A stretch of DNA of 64,000 nt from the NCBI RefSeq assembly GCF_032229225.1, contig NZ_CP135076.1, positions 2,647,001 through 2,711,000 on the forward strand, written 5' to 3'. Each line of letters begins with the position of its first letter. The first letter of the stretch is position 1. A program made the translations under genes and the position numbers. Below, in pieces: positions 18,219 to 26,794 of the stretch. The stretch is from Stakelama saccharophila. Lineage in GTDB: Bacteria > Pseudomonadota > Alphaproteobacteria > Sphingomonadales > Sphingomonadaceae. The notes beneath the pieces were generated by a model. It was not told the origin of the DNA and made no database searches. It worked only from the letters and a program-made list of their open reading frames with translations.

Positions 18219-18950
18219 TTATCCCATCATGCGCGGCGAGACTTCGATCCTCCGGCCGTCCACGATGATTTCGTTGAACGACGCCGGCGCTTCACGGGTA
18301 CGCTGCGACAGCGTACCGGCCCCGATCAGCCGGACGGTCCGGCCGCCGACGCGGTGCATCCGGTCGTAGGGATCGTGCACATGGCCGCTCAATACGGCAT
18401 GCACTCCGGCATCGGCGAGCGATTCCAGCGCCGAGCGGCCGCCACGGGTTCTGGATGTCGCCTGCGTACCGGGTTCGATAAGCGGGTGATGACAGGCCAC
18501 GAGCACCACGTCGTCCCGGTCCTGCATCTTCTCTATCGTCTCCAACGCCCGGTCCAGCCGTCGCCGGCTCACATATCCTTTCGACCAGTTCAGCCGCCAT
18601 TGAAACCTGGCCGTCGTCTTGAGCGGCACCACCGCGACGCCCTCGATCTCCAGCGGCCGCTCGATCGCCCGCTCTACCTTGCGATACCGACGGTAAGGCC
18701 GGAAAAGCCGGCGTAGCGGATTGTGATAGGGCAGGTCATGATTGCCGGCTTCCACCGTCAGCGGCCGGCCGAACGACCCCAGCCACTCGGCCGCGGCTTC
18801 GAATTCGCGCGACCTGGCCCGCATGGTCAGGTCGCCTGTCATCACGATCGCGTCGGGCTGTTCGGCGTCCACCGCCGCGGCGAACCAATCCAGCGCGGCC
18901 TGGTCCTCCGCCCCGAAATGAACGTCGCTGACGTGAAATAACCGGATCAC
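18219..18950 (-). CDS. Calcineurin-like metallophosphoesterase
   Basis: 243 residues with all five metal motifs of the family in order: HVSDVHFG at the N terminus, MTGDLT, AGNHDLP, ACHHPL and SGHVHDP. These bind a dinuclear metal centre that hydrolyses phosphomono- or diesters. It is similar in layout to CpdA/Icc-type cAMP phosphodiesterases, which would make the Crp/Fnr-type regulator gene directly upstream on the same strand a notable neighbour, but the substrate is not shown by the sequence. No signal peptide, so cytoplasmic. Confidence 0.85.
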   Translation of the reverse strand: MIRLFHVSDVHFGAEDQAALDWFAAAVDAEQPDAIVMTGDLTMRARSREFEAAAEWLGSFGRPLTVEAGNHDLPYHNPLRRLFRPYRRYRKVERAIERPLEIEGVAVVPLKTTARFQWRLNWSKGYVSRRRLDRALETIEKMQDRDDVVLVACHHPLIEPGTQATSRTRGGRSALESLADAGVHAVLSGHVHDPYDRMHRVGGRTVRLIGAGTLSQRTREAPASFNEIIVDGRRIEVSPRMMG

Positions 18951-19045
18951 CCTTCAATCTCGCTTCGCTTCATTCCGACGAAGGACGAAGCGCGCGACGT
19001 CGCTGGTCGTTCCCCTGGGAGTCGGCGATGCCGGCCCAGGTCGAC

Positions 19046-19753
19046 CTAGTCGAAAAAGAGATAGCCGGGATCGAAATCCGCGAATTCGCGCAAGCGCCCG
19101 AAATCCCCAATCGTCACGTGATGATCCCGGAATTCGGCAAGCCCCTGCTCGCGCAATTCGCGCAACATCCGGTTGGTATGCACCGGCGTCAGGCCGAGCG
19201 CATCGGCCAGATCGGCCTGGGTCATGGGCAGATCGAAGCCGTCCCTGTCACTGCCGCCGATCCGGTCGAGGCGAAGCTGCAGCTCGCAGAAAAGATGCGC
19301 GACACGAGCCGCGGCGCCGCGCGCGCCGATCGATACCATCCATTCGCGATTGATGGCCGCATCGACGAGTGTCGATCGCCACAACACTTCCGTGATCCTG
19401 GTGGACTGTGCCGTGAGTTCCCGCACCGCCGCGTGGGGAAAGACCGCAACCTCGACCGCCGTCGAGGCGGCGACCGAATGCTCGAGATGTTTCAGCGGAT
19501 AGCTGTGCAGATCGACGAAATCGCCGGGAATATGAAAGGCCAGGATCTGACGCTTGCCGTCGGTCGTCATCTTGTACCGATGGATGAATCCCTTCAGCAG
19601 GAGCGTACATTGCCTCAGCGGCACATTCTCGCGAACTATCACGGCGCGGGCGTCATAGCGCACGGTCCGGGCGATGGCCCCTTCGAGTGCGGAGCGTTCC
19701 TCCGAAGAAAGGCGCGGCACGCGATGCGTCTGCAAAAATGCGTCTATGCTCAT
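19046..19753 (-). CDS. Crp/Fnr-family transcriptional regulator
   Basis: 235 residues: an N-terminal cyclic-nucleotide-binding-type beta roll (TLLLKGFIHRYKMTTDGKRQILAFHIPGDFVDLHSY) and a C-terminal winged helix with MTQADLADALGLTPVHTNRMLRELREQGL. The N-terminal FNR cysteine cluster is absent, so it is not an oxygen-sensing iron-sulfur FNR. It resembles the sphingomonad/rhizobial group of Crp-like regulators with no assigned ligand. The start is ATG 19753; longer open frame upstream overlaps the divergent 59-residue gene. Confidence 0.88.
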   Translation of the reverse strand: MSIDAFLQTHRVPRLSSEERSALEGAIARTVRYDARAVIVRENVPLRQCTLLLKGFIHRYKMTTDGKRQILAFHIPGDFVDLHSYPLKHLEHSVAASTAVEVAVFPHAAVRELTAQSTRITEVLWRSTLVDAAINREWMVSIGARGAAARVAHLFCELQLRLDRIGGSDRDGFDLPMTQADLADALGLTPVHTNRMLRELREQGLAEFRDHHVTIGDFGRLREFADFDPGYLFFD

Positions 19754-19837
19754 TCCAGCCCTCAACCCGGTTGGCGGAGCCGAGGAACCGCAACCTTTCC
19801 TGCCCGTTTCAACCCTTTTCGCCTCTTGCAGGATAGT

Positions 19838-20017
19838 ATGTCGCCACGCAAGCCATCCGATCGGCCCATCGCCGCCAGAGCTGAGGAAGGCGAAGTTCTG
19901 ATCGACGGGCCGGACGGCGTGGTGGCATCGTTCACACCCGACGCCGCTCGCCAGTCGGCCAAACGCCTGAAGATTGCGGCGGACCAGGCGGAAGCGCAAC
20001 TCCGCGCGAAGTCCTGA
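19838..20017 (+). CDS. Small conserved hypothetical protein
   Basis: 59 residues, no known domain. Sequence reads as a short beta hairpin (GEVLIDGPDGVVASFTPDAA) followed by a basic amphipathic helix (ARQSAKRLKIAADQAEAQLRAK). A GCAGGA motif lies a few bases upstream of ATG 19838. Proteins of this size and pattern are common in sphingomonads with no assigned function. It is divergent from the Crp/Fnr gene. Confidence 0.6.
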   Translation: MSPRKPSDRPIAARAEEGEVLIDGPDGVVASFTPDAARQSAKRLKIAADQAEAQLRAKS

Positions 20018-20244
20018 GGTCGGCGCTCAGCCCCCCAATTTCGGGCCGGCCCCGCACGGCGGATGTCGCTTTCAAACGACTCAGTCGGTTCGTTGCGCCA
20101 GGTCCCGTAATATTCCCGCCTGAGGCCGTGCCGGCCGCCCATCCGTCCCCGAGCGCTCACCAACCTCGCACATCGACCAAAAACCATTTTCCTACACTAA
20201 ACCTATTTGGTTATAACGACTGAGTCGACTGAAGGAGATGGAAG
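20018..20244. other. Intergenic region before the lysis cassette
   Basis: 227 bases without a credible gene. The left part is GC-rich. The right part (about 20171-20220) is distinctly AT-rich and holds AACC-TATTT-GGTT (20200-20212) and a TATAAC at 20212-20217 that could be a -10. Two copies of an 11-base palindrome, CGACTNAGTCG, occur at 20077-20087 and 20217-20227. This is the likely control region for the muramidase-holin pair. Confidence 0.5.
20077..20227. repeat. Two copies of palindrome CGACTNAGTCG
   Basis: Copy 1 at 20077-20087 is CGACTCAGTCG and copy 2 at 20217-20227 is CGACTGAGTCG; each is the reverse complement of the other, and both are preceded by AA. They are 140 bases apart, and the second lies between a possible -10 element and the Shine-Dalgarno of the muramidase gene. 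This arrangement suits a repressor or activator site, perhaps with looping. The protein is unknown. Confidence 0.5.
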
Positions 20245-20784
20245 ATGGACGAGAACGCGTTGATCGACGAACTGATCGACCGCGAGGGCGGATTCGTGGA
20301 CAATCCCGATGACAGGGGTGGCCCGACCTGCTGGGGCATCACGCAGGCCACGGCGCGCCGCTGTGGCTATGACGGGCCGATGCGCGACCTCTCACGCGGC
20401 CGCGCGCGGCTAATCTATCGCCGGCAATATTGGACGGCGCCCCGATTGGATGCCGTGGCGCGGCGCGCGCCGCAGCTTGCAGCGGAATTGTTGGACAGCG
20501 GCGTCAACATGGGACCCGCGGTCGCCGCCGCTTTCCTGCAACGCGCCCTCAATGCCCTGAACCGGGGCGCCAGCGACTATCCCGATCTCGCGACGGACGG
20601 CCGCATCGGGCCGCGGACGCTGGCCGCGCTCGACGCCTTTCTCACCACCCGCGGCACTCGGGGCGAACAGGTACTGATCAAGGCGGTCGATGCGTTGCAG
20701 GGCGAGCGCTATCTGCACCTGGCCGAGCGGAGACCCGCGAACGAGACCTTCCTTTATGGCTGGCTGGCAAACCGAATTGGATAG
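20245..20784 (+). CDS. Phage-type N-acetylmuramidase (glycoside hydrolase 108)
   Basis: 179 residues. The N-terminal glycosyl-hydrolase-108 motif DREGGFVDNPDDRGGPTCWG holds the catalytic glutamate E14. A C-terminal peptidoglycan-binding region follows (DGRIGPRTLAALDAF). It has no signal peptide, so it needs a holin to reach the wall. GAAGGAGATGG just upstream is a strong Shine-Dalgarno. It is followed after 36 bases by a GTA-type holin. No phage structural, integration or replication gene is nearby, so this looks like a gene-transfer-agent release endolysin or a domesticated prophage relic. Confidence 0.88.
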   Translation: MDENALIDELIDREGGFVDNPDDRGGPTCWGITQATARRCGYDGPMRDLSRGRARLIYRRQYWTAPRLDAVARRAPQLAAELLDSGVNMGPAVAAAFLQRALNALNRGASDYPDLATDGRIGPRTLAALDAFLTTRGTRGEQVLIKAVDALQGERYLHLAERRPANETFLYGWLANRIG

Positions 20785-20820
20785 TTTCGTCAAACGGCAC
20801 ATTTTTCGAGGGGACAGGCA

Positions 20821-21234
20821 ATGGGATTGCTGGGCAACATCATCGGACCGATCGCGACCTTGCTCGACAGGGTCATTCCCGACCCGGAAGCACGCGATGC
20901 GGCCAAGCTGGAACTGTTGAAGCTGCAGGGCAGTCAGCAGATGCGCACACTGGAAACGCAAATGTCGGCGATCGTGGCGGAAGCGGGGTCGAACGACCCG
21001 TGGACGAGCCGCGCACGGCCGAGCTTCCTGTACGTCATGTACGCCATCATCCTGTGGTCCATTCCCATGGGCCTGATCGCGGCGGTGCGACCGGAAATCG
21101 CGCAGTCGATCGCCGACGGGATGAACGCGTATCTCGCCGGGATTCCGGATCCGCTCTATACGCTCTTCGGCACCGGATATCTGGGGTACACCGCGGCGCG
21201 CCAATGGGGGAAAGCGAAGGGTGTCGAGAAATAG
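20821..21234 (+). CDS. Holin of the 3TM gene-transfer-agent family
   Basis: 137 residues. It begins with a hydrophobic segment ([17 protein letters not shown]), then a helical stretch ending TRSRARP-like, written here as [27 protein letters not shown] in outline, and a last hydrophobic segment [20 protein letters not shown]. The WTSRARP element and three membrane segments mark the holin family used for release of gene transfer agents (GTA_holin_3TM). It would let the muramidase of the preceding gene cross the inner membrane. GAGGGGACAGG lies ahead of the start. Confidence 0.85.
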   Translation: MGLLGNIIGPIATLLDRVIPDPEARDAAKLELLKLQGSQQMRTLETQMSAIVAEAGSNDPWTSRARPSFLYVMYAIILWSIPMGLIAAVRPEIAQSIADGMNAYLAGIPDPLYTLFGTGYLGYTAARQWGKAKGVEK

Positions 21235-21493
21235 GGTCCCGCATTCGGGCGGCGCTCTATTCCGACGCCCGGATACCGGGCCCGCCACCGCTCGCCGGCG
21301 CGGGCGCGGAAGCGTGCACGGCCCCGCAACGTACCTTCGTCGCCCGGCGCGTGCATGGTGGCCACACATAGGCTTTCCCTCGCGGGTCAAGGTGCGAGCG
21401 GTCCTCGCGGAGCACTCCGTTCGGACCGGATCGGTCGGCGCCGTCGTGACCATCCGATTGCGGCGGCGGCGGCGGATTGCCATATGGCCGGCC
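21235..21493. other. Intergenic region between holin and hslV
   Basis: 259 bases with no supported gene. A small hairpin, GCCCGG-ATA-CCGGGC at 21267-21281, lies 32 bases past the holin stop but has no T run. No sigma-32 style promoter was found ahead of hslV. The rest is GC-rich with a run of GGC triplets near 21460. Confidence 0.4.
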
Positions 21494-22045
21494 ATGAGCA
21501 ACGAAAACACGTGGCACGGCACGACCATTCTTTCCGTGCGAACCGGCGGCAAGGTGGTGATCGCAGGTGATGGCCAGGTCACCGCCGGCCAGACCATCAT
21601 GAAACCCAATGCCCGCAAGGTCCGCCCACTGGGCGACGGCAAGGTGATCGGCGGCTTTGCCGGCGCGACCGCCGACGCCTTTACCCTGTTCGAAAAGCTG
21701 GAAGGGAAGCTGGAGCGGCATCACGGACAGTTGTTGCGCGCGGCCGTCGAACTGGCGAAGGAATGGCGTACCGACAAATATCTGCGCCAATTGGAGGCCA
21801 TGCTGATCGTCGCCGACAAAGACCTGACGCTGGTCGTCACCGGCACCGGCGACGTGCTGGAACCGGACGGCGGGATCGCAGCGATCGGGTCCGGGGGGAA
21901 TTACGCCCTCGCCGCTGCGCGCGCGCTGGTGGATTACGAAAAGAACGCGGAGACGCTTTGCCGCAAGGCGATGGGAATCGCCGCCGATGTCTGCGTCTAT
22001 ACCAACGACCAGTTGACCATCGAGCAGCTCGACAGTGCGACCTGA
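21494..22045 (+). CDS. hslV: ATP-dependent protease subunit HslV
   Basis: 183 residues; the proteolytic dodecamer of the HslUV protease, an N-terminal-nucleophile threonine peptidase. The core starts [23 protein letters not shown] with the catalytic threonine at T10, so nine residues (MSNENTWHG) must be removed first; E. coli HslV loses only the methionine. [14 protein letters not shown] and [13 protein letters not shown] are conserved. The start ATG is 21494. Its stop overlaps the next gene's GTG start by 11 bases. Confidence 0.96.
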   Translation: MSNENTWHGTTILSVRTGGKVVIAGDGQVTAGQTIMKPNARKVRPLGDGKVIGGFAGATADAFTLFEKLEGKLERHHGQLLRAAVELAKEWRTDKYLRQLEAMLIVADKDLTLVVTGTGDVLEPDGGIAAIGSGGNYALAAARALVDYEKNAETLCRKAMGIAADVCVYTNDQLTIEQLDSAT

Positions 22046-23159
22046 TGCTGCGCTGAGCCGCCGTGGGATCATCGGGGCGGCCGGCGCCTCGGTACTGGCG
22101 GGCTGCACCGCGACCACGGCGGCAACCCGCCCCGCGCGCGGGGCGGCGGCCTGCCTGCCGCGGCCGAAGGTCTCCGACGACCGGTTGATCCGCTCGCTGG
22201 TCGGCCTTCGTCCCTATCGCCCCTCCGGCTTTGTCGTCCGGGCGGAGCAGCTCGGCCCCAAGCGGCTGGTGCACAATTACGGCCATGGCGGTTCGGGCAT
22301 CACGTTGAGCTGGGGCACGTCGCGGCTGGCGACCAATCTGGGCCTGCAGGGGCACCAGGGCCCCGTTGCCGTAATCGGCGCCGGCGTGGTCGGGCTGACC
22401 ACCGCCCGGCTGGTGCAGGAAGCAGGCTATCCGGTCACCATCTATGCCAGGGCGCTGCCGCCGGAGACGACATCGAACATCGCCGGCGGACAATGGTATC
22501 CTTCCCTGCTCTATGATTTCGACACCGTAACGCCGGCATTCGCGCGCCAGCTCGTCGCGGCCGCGTCCTATGCCTATCGACGCTACCAGATCATGGTGGG
22601 CGAGGAATATGGCATCCGCTGGATGACCAATTACGAGCTTTCGGATCATCCCTTCGGCCAGAGCAAGACCGACAGGCTGATGGCGTCGATGTTGCCGGAA
22701 TCGCGCGCGCTTCGGCCGGACGAACACGGGTTCGACAGCCCCTATGTTCGCCAGTTCAAGGGCATGCTGATCGAGCCGCCGCGTTTCCTGCGCGCGATGC
22801 TGCGCGACGTGCGGATTGCGGGCGGTAATGTGGTGGTGCGTGGCTTCTCCACGCCCGGCGACGTGGCGACGCTGCCGGAAAAGCTGGTGTTCAACTGCAC
22901 GGGACTGGGTGCGAAGCGGTTGTTCGGCGACGAGGAGATGCAGCCGATGCGCGGCCAGCTCGCCGTCATGCTGCCCCAACCCGAAGTCGACTACGCCCTG
23001 GAGACGAGCCGGGGCATGTACATGTTTTCGCGCAGCGACGGTATGATTTTGGGCGGCACCGCCGATCTGGGCGACTGGTCGCTGGAGCCGAATCCGGAGA
23101 CCACGCGCACGATCATTCGCGAGCATCGGCGCATCGCATCGCGCGCGGGCTGTGGTTGA
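22035..23159 (+). CDS. FAD-dependent oxidoreductase, D-amino-acid oxidase type, exported
   Basis: 374 residues starting at GTG 22035, inside the end of hslV. The N terminus [17 protein letters not shown] combines a twin-arginine-like signal with a lipobox, so the product is probably a periplasmic lipoprotein folded with FAD before export. The nucleotide-binding motif is [25 protein letters not shown]-terminal parts ([24 protein letters not shown]) match D-amino-acid oxidases, which deaminate D-amino acids to oxo acids. It sits between hslV and hslU in the same direction, an unrelated function in a protease operon. Confidence 0.8.
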   Translation: MRPDAALSRRGIIGAAGASVLAGCTATTAATRPARGAAACLPRPKVSDDRLIRSLVGLRPYRPSGFVVRAEQLGPKRLVHNYGHGGSGITLSWGTSRLATNLGLQGHQGPVAVIGAGVVGLTTARLVQEAGYPVTIYARALPPETTSNIAGGQWYPSLLYDFDTVTPAFARQLVAAASYAYRRYQIMVGEEYGIRWMTNYELSDHPFGQSKTDRLMASMLPESRALRPDEHGFDSPYVRQFKGMLIEPPRFLRAMLRDVRIAGGNVVVRGFSTPGDVATLPEKLVFNCTGLGAKRLFGDEEMQPMRGQLAVMLPQPEVDYALETSRGMYMFSRSDGMILGGTADLGDWSLEPNPETTRTIIREHRRIASRAGCG

Positions 23160-23238
23160 TCCGCTGCCCGGTGCTTCCAATATCGCGGCCAACCGATAAC
23201 GGGCGCGGACGACCGTTCGCGCCGCTTTCGAGAGAGCA

Positions 23239-24546
23239 ATGCAAGACCAACTGACTCCCAAGGCGATCGTCGCCGCCCTCGATTCCCACATCATCGGCCA
23301 GAAGGACGCCAAGCGCGCCGTTGCGGTGGCGCTCAGGAACCGCTGGCGCCGCCAGCGGCTCGCGCCCGAGCTGCGCGACGAGGTGACGCCCAAGAACATC
23401 CTGATGATCGGCCCCACCGGTTGCGGCAAGACCGAGATTTCCCGCCGGCTGGCAAAGCTCGCCGACGCGCCGTTCGTCAAGGTGGAGGCGACCAAGTTCA
23501 CCGAAGTCGGCTATGTCGGCCGCGACGTCGACCAGATCGCCCGCGACCTGGTGGAAGAAGCGATCCGGCTGGAAAAGGACCGCCGCCGCGATTCGGTGAA
23601 GGACAAGGCCGAGGAAGCCGCGCTCGGGCGTCTGCTCGACGCGCTGACGGGCAAGGATTCGAGCCAGGCGACACGCGAATCCTTCCGCCAGCGGCTGGAG
23701 GACGGTCACATGGACGACAAGGAGATCGAAATCGAACTGGAGGCCGCGCCCCAGATGCCGTTCGAAATGCCGGGCGGCGGCGGACAGGTCGGCATGATCA
23801 ACCTGGGCGAGATGATGGGCAAGGCGTTCGGCCAGAACCAGATGAAGCGGCGCAAGCTGACCGTCCTGTCGGCCTGGGAAAAGCTGGTCGAGGAAGAAGT
23901 GGAAAAACGTCTCGATCAGGACGACGTCAACCGCGTGGCGCTGGCCGATGCTGAGGCGAACGGCATCGTCTTTCTCGACGAGATCGACAAGATCGCCGTG
24001 TCGGAAGGCCGCGGATCAGGCGCGTCGGTAAGCCGCGAAGGCGTACAGCGCGACCTGCTGCCGCTGATCGAGGGCACGACGGTTTCGACCAAATACGGGC
24101 CGATGAAGACCGACCATATCCTCTTCATCGCGTCGGGTGCCTTCCATGTCGCCAAACCCAGCGACCTGCTGCCCGAACTGCAGGGCCGGCTGCCCATCCG
24201 GGTCGAGCTGAAGGCGCTGACCGAGGAGGATTTCGTGTCGATCCTGACCGATACGACCGCCTCGCTGCCGCAGCAATATCAGGCGCTGATCGGCACCGAG
24301 GGCGTCACGCTGGAATTCACCGAAGACGGTATCAAGCAGGTCGCGAAGATTGCCGCGGAGGTTAATCTCGACGTCGAGAATATCGGCGCGCGGCGGTTGC
24401 AGACGGTGATGGAAAAGCTGCTGGAAGAGGTGAGTTTCGACGCGGAGGAACGCGGCGGCCAAACGCTGACGGTCGACGCCGCCTATGTCGACGACCAGCT
24501 CGCCGGCATCGCCCGCAACACCGATCTCAGCCGCTACATCCTGTAG
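23239..24546 (+). CDS. hslU: ATP-dependent protease ATPase subunit HslU
   Basis: 435 residues; AAA+ unfoldase that feeds substrates to HslV. Walker A is [15 protein letters not shown], Walker [11 protein letters not shown], and the arginine finger region follows in [17 protein letters not shown]. The I domain (about residues 110-240) includes the repeated acidic stretch [20 protein letters not shown]. The C terminus ends LSRYIL, which docks into HslV. It follows the oxidoreductase gene by 79 bases. Confidence 0.97.
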   Translation: MQDQLTPKAIVAALDSHIIGQKDAKRAVAVALRNRWRRQRLAPELRDEVTPKNILMIGPTGCGKTEISRRLAKLADAPFVKVEATKFTEVGYVGRDVDQIARDLVEEAIRLEKDRRRDSVKDKAEEAALGRLLDALTGKDSSQATRESFRQRLEDGHMDDKEIEIELEAAPQMPFEMPGGGGQVGMINLGEMMGKAFGQNQMKRRKLTVLSAWEKLVEEEVEKRLDQDDVNRVALADAEANGIVFLDEIDKIAVSEGRGSGASVSREGVQRDLLPLIEGTTVSTKYGPMKTDHILFIASGAFHVAKPSDLLPELQGRLPIRVELKALTEEDFVSILTDTTASLPQQYQALIGTEGVTLEFTEDGIKQVAKIAAEVNLDVENIGARRLQTVMEKLLEEVSFDAEERGGQTLTVDAAYVDDQLAGIARNTDLSRYIL

Positions 24547-24562
24547 CGCTGCTGCCGGCACG

Positions 24563-24586
24563 GTCCGGGCGCGGCTGCGCCCGGAC
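24563..24586. terminator. Hairpin between convergent hslU and lipoprotein gene
   Basis: A perfect 10-bp stem, GTCCGGGCGC with GCGCCCGGAC, closes a GGCT loop 16 bases past the hslU stop and 11 bases before the stop of the convergent lipoprotein gene. There is no clear T run on either side, so it may act with Rho or only protect 3' ends. Confidence 0.5.
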
Positions 24587-24597
24587 ACGGCATAACC

Positions 24598-25023
24598 TCA
24601 TTCGCCGGCGGTATCCGGCCGCTCATAGGCGGTGAAGCGATTGAAGCGGCAATAAGCGGACGGAATGCTGGCGCCGGGTTCCAATACGCGGAACTGGTCG
24701 TTGCGGCACAATTGCGAGCCGTGAAGCTCGACGATCAGGCTGTTGAGCGGGGCGAGCGCCGGGCAGTGGTCGATCTCGCTCACCCAATAGCGCCGGCCGG
24801 ATTCGCGGTAGACGACATATTTGTCACCGACGATCTGCGGCCCCTCGATCAGCGAAGGATTGATGCAATCTTCCGTCCTGACCGGTTTGCGGTTGCCGAT
24901 GGTCTGGGCGAATTCGCGCTGGGTCTGCGCCTTCTGCTCGGCCACCTGTTCCGGCGTGGCGGCGCATCCCGCCAGGCAGGCCGCGACGATGGCGCCGGCG
25001 GTCAGGGCGATGGGCTTGATCAT
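24598..25023 (-). CDS. Small lipoprotein, DUF6491-like (copy 1)
   Basis: 141 residues. A signal peptide ends in the lipobox LAGC, then comes an Ala/Gln-rich helix (EQVAEQKAQTQREFAQTI) and a compact domain with the pattern C-I-N, YVVYRESGRRYWV, HCPAL, SQLCRNDQFRVL and YCRFNRFTAY. It has four cysteines after the lipidated one. The function of the family is unknown. Its start overlaps the stop of the paralogous gene upstream as ATGA. Probably anchored in a membrane facing the periplasm. Confidence 0.78.
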   Translation of the reverse strand: MIKPIALTAGAIVAACLAGCAATPEQVAEQKAQTQREFAQTIGNRKPVRTEDCINPSLIEGPQIVGDKYVVYRESGRRYWVSEIDHCPALAPLNSLIVELHGSQLCRNDQFRVLEPGASIPSAYCRFNRFTAYERPDTAGE

Positions 25024-25442
25024 GGTTCCTCTCCTTCCGCCCGGCGATAGGGCGTGAACTTGCCGAACGAGCAGCTTCCGGTGAAATGACCGTCCGCGCG
25101 CGAAACGGTCGTGAAGATGTCGCCGGCACATATCTGATTAATGGTCGACCGCGTCTGCAGGACGTCGTTGTCGAAATCGAAATTGCCGCATCCCCGGCCC
25201 AGGTCGTTGCGATAGATCAGGTCGCCCGACGCGTGGTACAGGATCGTGCCACGCAGAAGGTCGGCCTGGCGCACCTGCGTGCGCGATATGCAGCTTACCG
25301 GTTCGCCGGGTTCCAATCCCTGCAACTTACTGGCGATCTGCGCCCTTGCGCTGGCGTCGGCCGCGGCCTGGCGCTCCTGGTCGGCAGGGGACATGGCGCA
25401 CCCCGCCAGAATGGTGAGGAACGGCAACGTGTAGCGAAACAT
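25020..25442 (-). CDS. Small lipoprotein, DUF6491-like (copy 2)
   Basis: 140 residues with lipobox LAGC at the end of a short signal peptide (MFRYTLPFLTILAGC). The remainder aligns with the downstream gene: CISRTQVRQADLL, TILYHASGDLIYRNDL, a cysteine (RGCGNFDF), NQICAGDIFTTV and SCSFGKFTPYRR. The two genes are a tandem duplication with diverged sequence, overlapping by 4 bases. GGAG lies ahead of ATG 25442. Confidence 0.78.
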   Translation of the reverse strand: MFRYTLPFLTILAGCAMSPADQERQAAADASARAQIASKLQGLEPGEPVSCISRTQVRQADLLRGTILYHASGDLIYRNDLGRGCGNFDFDNDVLQTRSTINQICAGDIFTTVSRADGHFTGSCSFGKFTPYRRAEGEEP

Positions 25443-25482
25443 CGCGAAACTCCTTTCGCCCCCAAGTCTCACTACCAATGGG

Positions 25483-26211
25483 TTACCCGCGGAAATTATC
25501 CTTTTCTTCGCGGCGTTTTGCAAGCTCGCTCGCATTGGCGGCGCGCAGGAACGGATTTGTGGCGCGTTCGAGCCCGATCGTGGTCGGCACCGTCGCCTCT
25601 CCGCGCTTGCGCACGCGGGCCACCTCTTCCATGCGATCGCGAATCGCCTGATTGTCCGGTTCGGCGACCAAGGCGTAACGGCCGTTCGCCTCGGTATATT
25701 CATGGCCGCAATATACCTTCGTATCCTCAGGCAGTGCCGCGAGGCGGCGCATGTTGGCGAACATCTGTTCGGCATCGCCTTCGAACAGGCGACCGCAGCC
25801 CATGGCGAAAAGGATGTCGCCGACGAAGATCAGGCGATCATCGGCAAAATAATATGCGACGTGCCCGGCGGTGTGCGCCGGCATCTCGAGCACCGTGGCT
25901 TGGTGCGCGCCAAGGGTCGGCCGGTCGCCCTCGCCAACCATGCGGTCGGCGGTGGGAATACGCTCCGCCTCGGCCGCGGGGGCCGTGACCTGTGCGCCGG
26001 TCGCGGCCTTGATCTCGGCATTGCCACCGGTGTGATCGGGGTGCCAGTGCGTGTTCCAGATCTGCGTGATGGTCCAGCCCCGCTCGCGGGCGACAGCCAG
26101 CACGGGGTCGGCCTCGGCAGGGTCGATCACCAGCGTCTCTTCCGAACGCGGGTCGTGAAGGAGCCAGATATAATTGTCGGACAGCGCCGGGATGCGGACA
26201 ATCTCTACCAT
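25483..26211 (-). CDS. gloB: Hydroxyacylglutathione hydrolase (glyoxalase II)
   Basis: 242 residues of the metallo-beta-lactamase fold. The binuclear metal motif is THWHPDHTGG, with further ligands in AHTAGHVAYYF, VGDILFAMGCGRLF and YCGHEYTEAN. The C-terminal helical part ends with the glutathione-binding pattern NPFLRAANASELAKRREEKDNF. It hydrolyses S-lactoylglutathione to lactate and glutathione. It lies downstream of gloA on the same strand with a 73-base gap; the two make the methylglyoxal detoxification pair. Start at ATG 26211. Confidence 0.95.
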   Translation of the reverse strand: MVEIVRIPALSDNYIWLLHDPRSEETLVIDPAEADPVLAVARERGWTITQIWNTHWHPDHTGGNAEIKAATGAQVTAPAAEAERIPTADRMVGEGDRPTLGAHQATVLEMPAHTAGHVAYYFADDRLIFVGDILFAMGCGRLFEGDAEQMFANMRRLAALPEDTKVYCGHEYTEANGRYALVAEPDNQAIRDRMEEVARVRKRGEATVPTTIGLERATNPFLRAANASELAKRREEKDNFRG

Positions 26212-26284
26212 GGCGACAAGATACGCGCTGCCCGGTTCCGCGTCGAGGCCGGCGAGCGGCGGAGCCGATCGCCGGCGCCCGCTC

Positions 26285-26704
26285 TCACCACGTGCCGACA
26301 TTCTCCATCGACGCCCAGGGTTCGGCCGGTTCCAGATGGCCGTCCTGCAACAGCTCGACCGAAATGCCGTCGGGCGTGCGGACGAACGCCATATGACCGT
26401 CGCGCGGCGGGCGATTGATCGTGACACCGGCGTCCATCAGGCGCTGGCAGGTTTCATAGATATTCTCGACCCGATAGGCGAGATGCCCGAAATTGCGTCC
26501 GCCGGAATATTCCTCCGGCTCCCAATTATAGGTCAGTTCGACCTCCGCTTTGCCTTCCTCGCCCGGCGCGGCGAGAAAGATCAGCGTGAAGCGGCCCTTT
26601 TCGACATCGAAACGCCGCACCTCTTCCAGCCCGATCAGGTTGAAAAACCGGATGGTCGCGTCCGGATCGGTCACGCGGATCATGGTGTGGAGATATTGGG
26701 GCAT
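26285..26704 (-). CDS. gloA: Lactoylglutathione lyase (glyoxalase I)
   Basis: 139 residues of the vicinal-oxygen-chelate fold. It begins LHTMIRVTDPDATIRFFNLIGL and has two beta-alpha-beta modules with GRNFGHLAYRVENI and DPDGISVELLQ-like ends, including the metal-ligand histidines and glutamates. It converts the hemithioacetal of methylglyoxal and glutathione to S-lactoylglutathione, the substrate of the adjacent gloB product. Confidence 0.92.
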   Translation of the reverse strand: MPQYLHTMIRVTDPDATIRFFNLIGLEEVRRFDVEKGRFTLIFLAAPGEEGKAEVELTYNWEPEEYSGGRNFGHLAYRVENIYETCQRLMDAGVTINRPPRDGHMAFVRTPDGISVELLQDGHLEPAEPWASMENVGTW

Positions 26705-26794
26705 GGAAAGTCCCTTCCTTGGCCGTATGTCAGAGATGGTTCATGGATGAATCGGTAACGCGTTTCGGGCTCCATATCGGAAGGATCGGCGAGG

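Noticed and set aside
20185..20230. CtrA box (TTAA-N7-TTAA) upstream of the lysis genes
   Set aside because: Looked for because GTA genes are CtrA-controlled in Rhodobacter; no TTAA pair with that spacing is present.
20245..21234. A prophage
   Set aside because: Only two lysis genes are present; no integrase, terminase, capsid, tail, repressor or attachment repeats are seen on either side.
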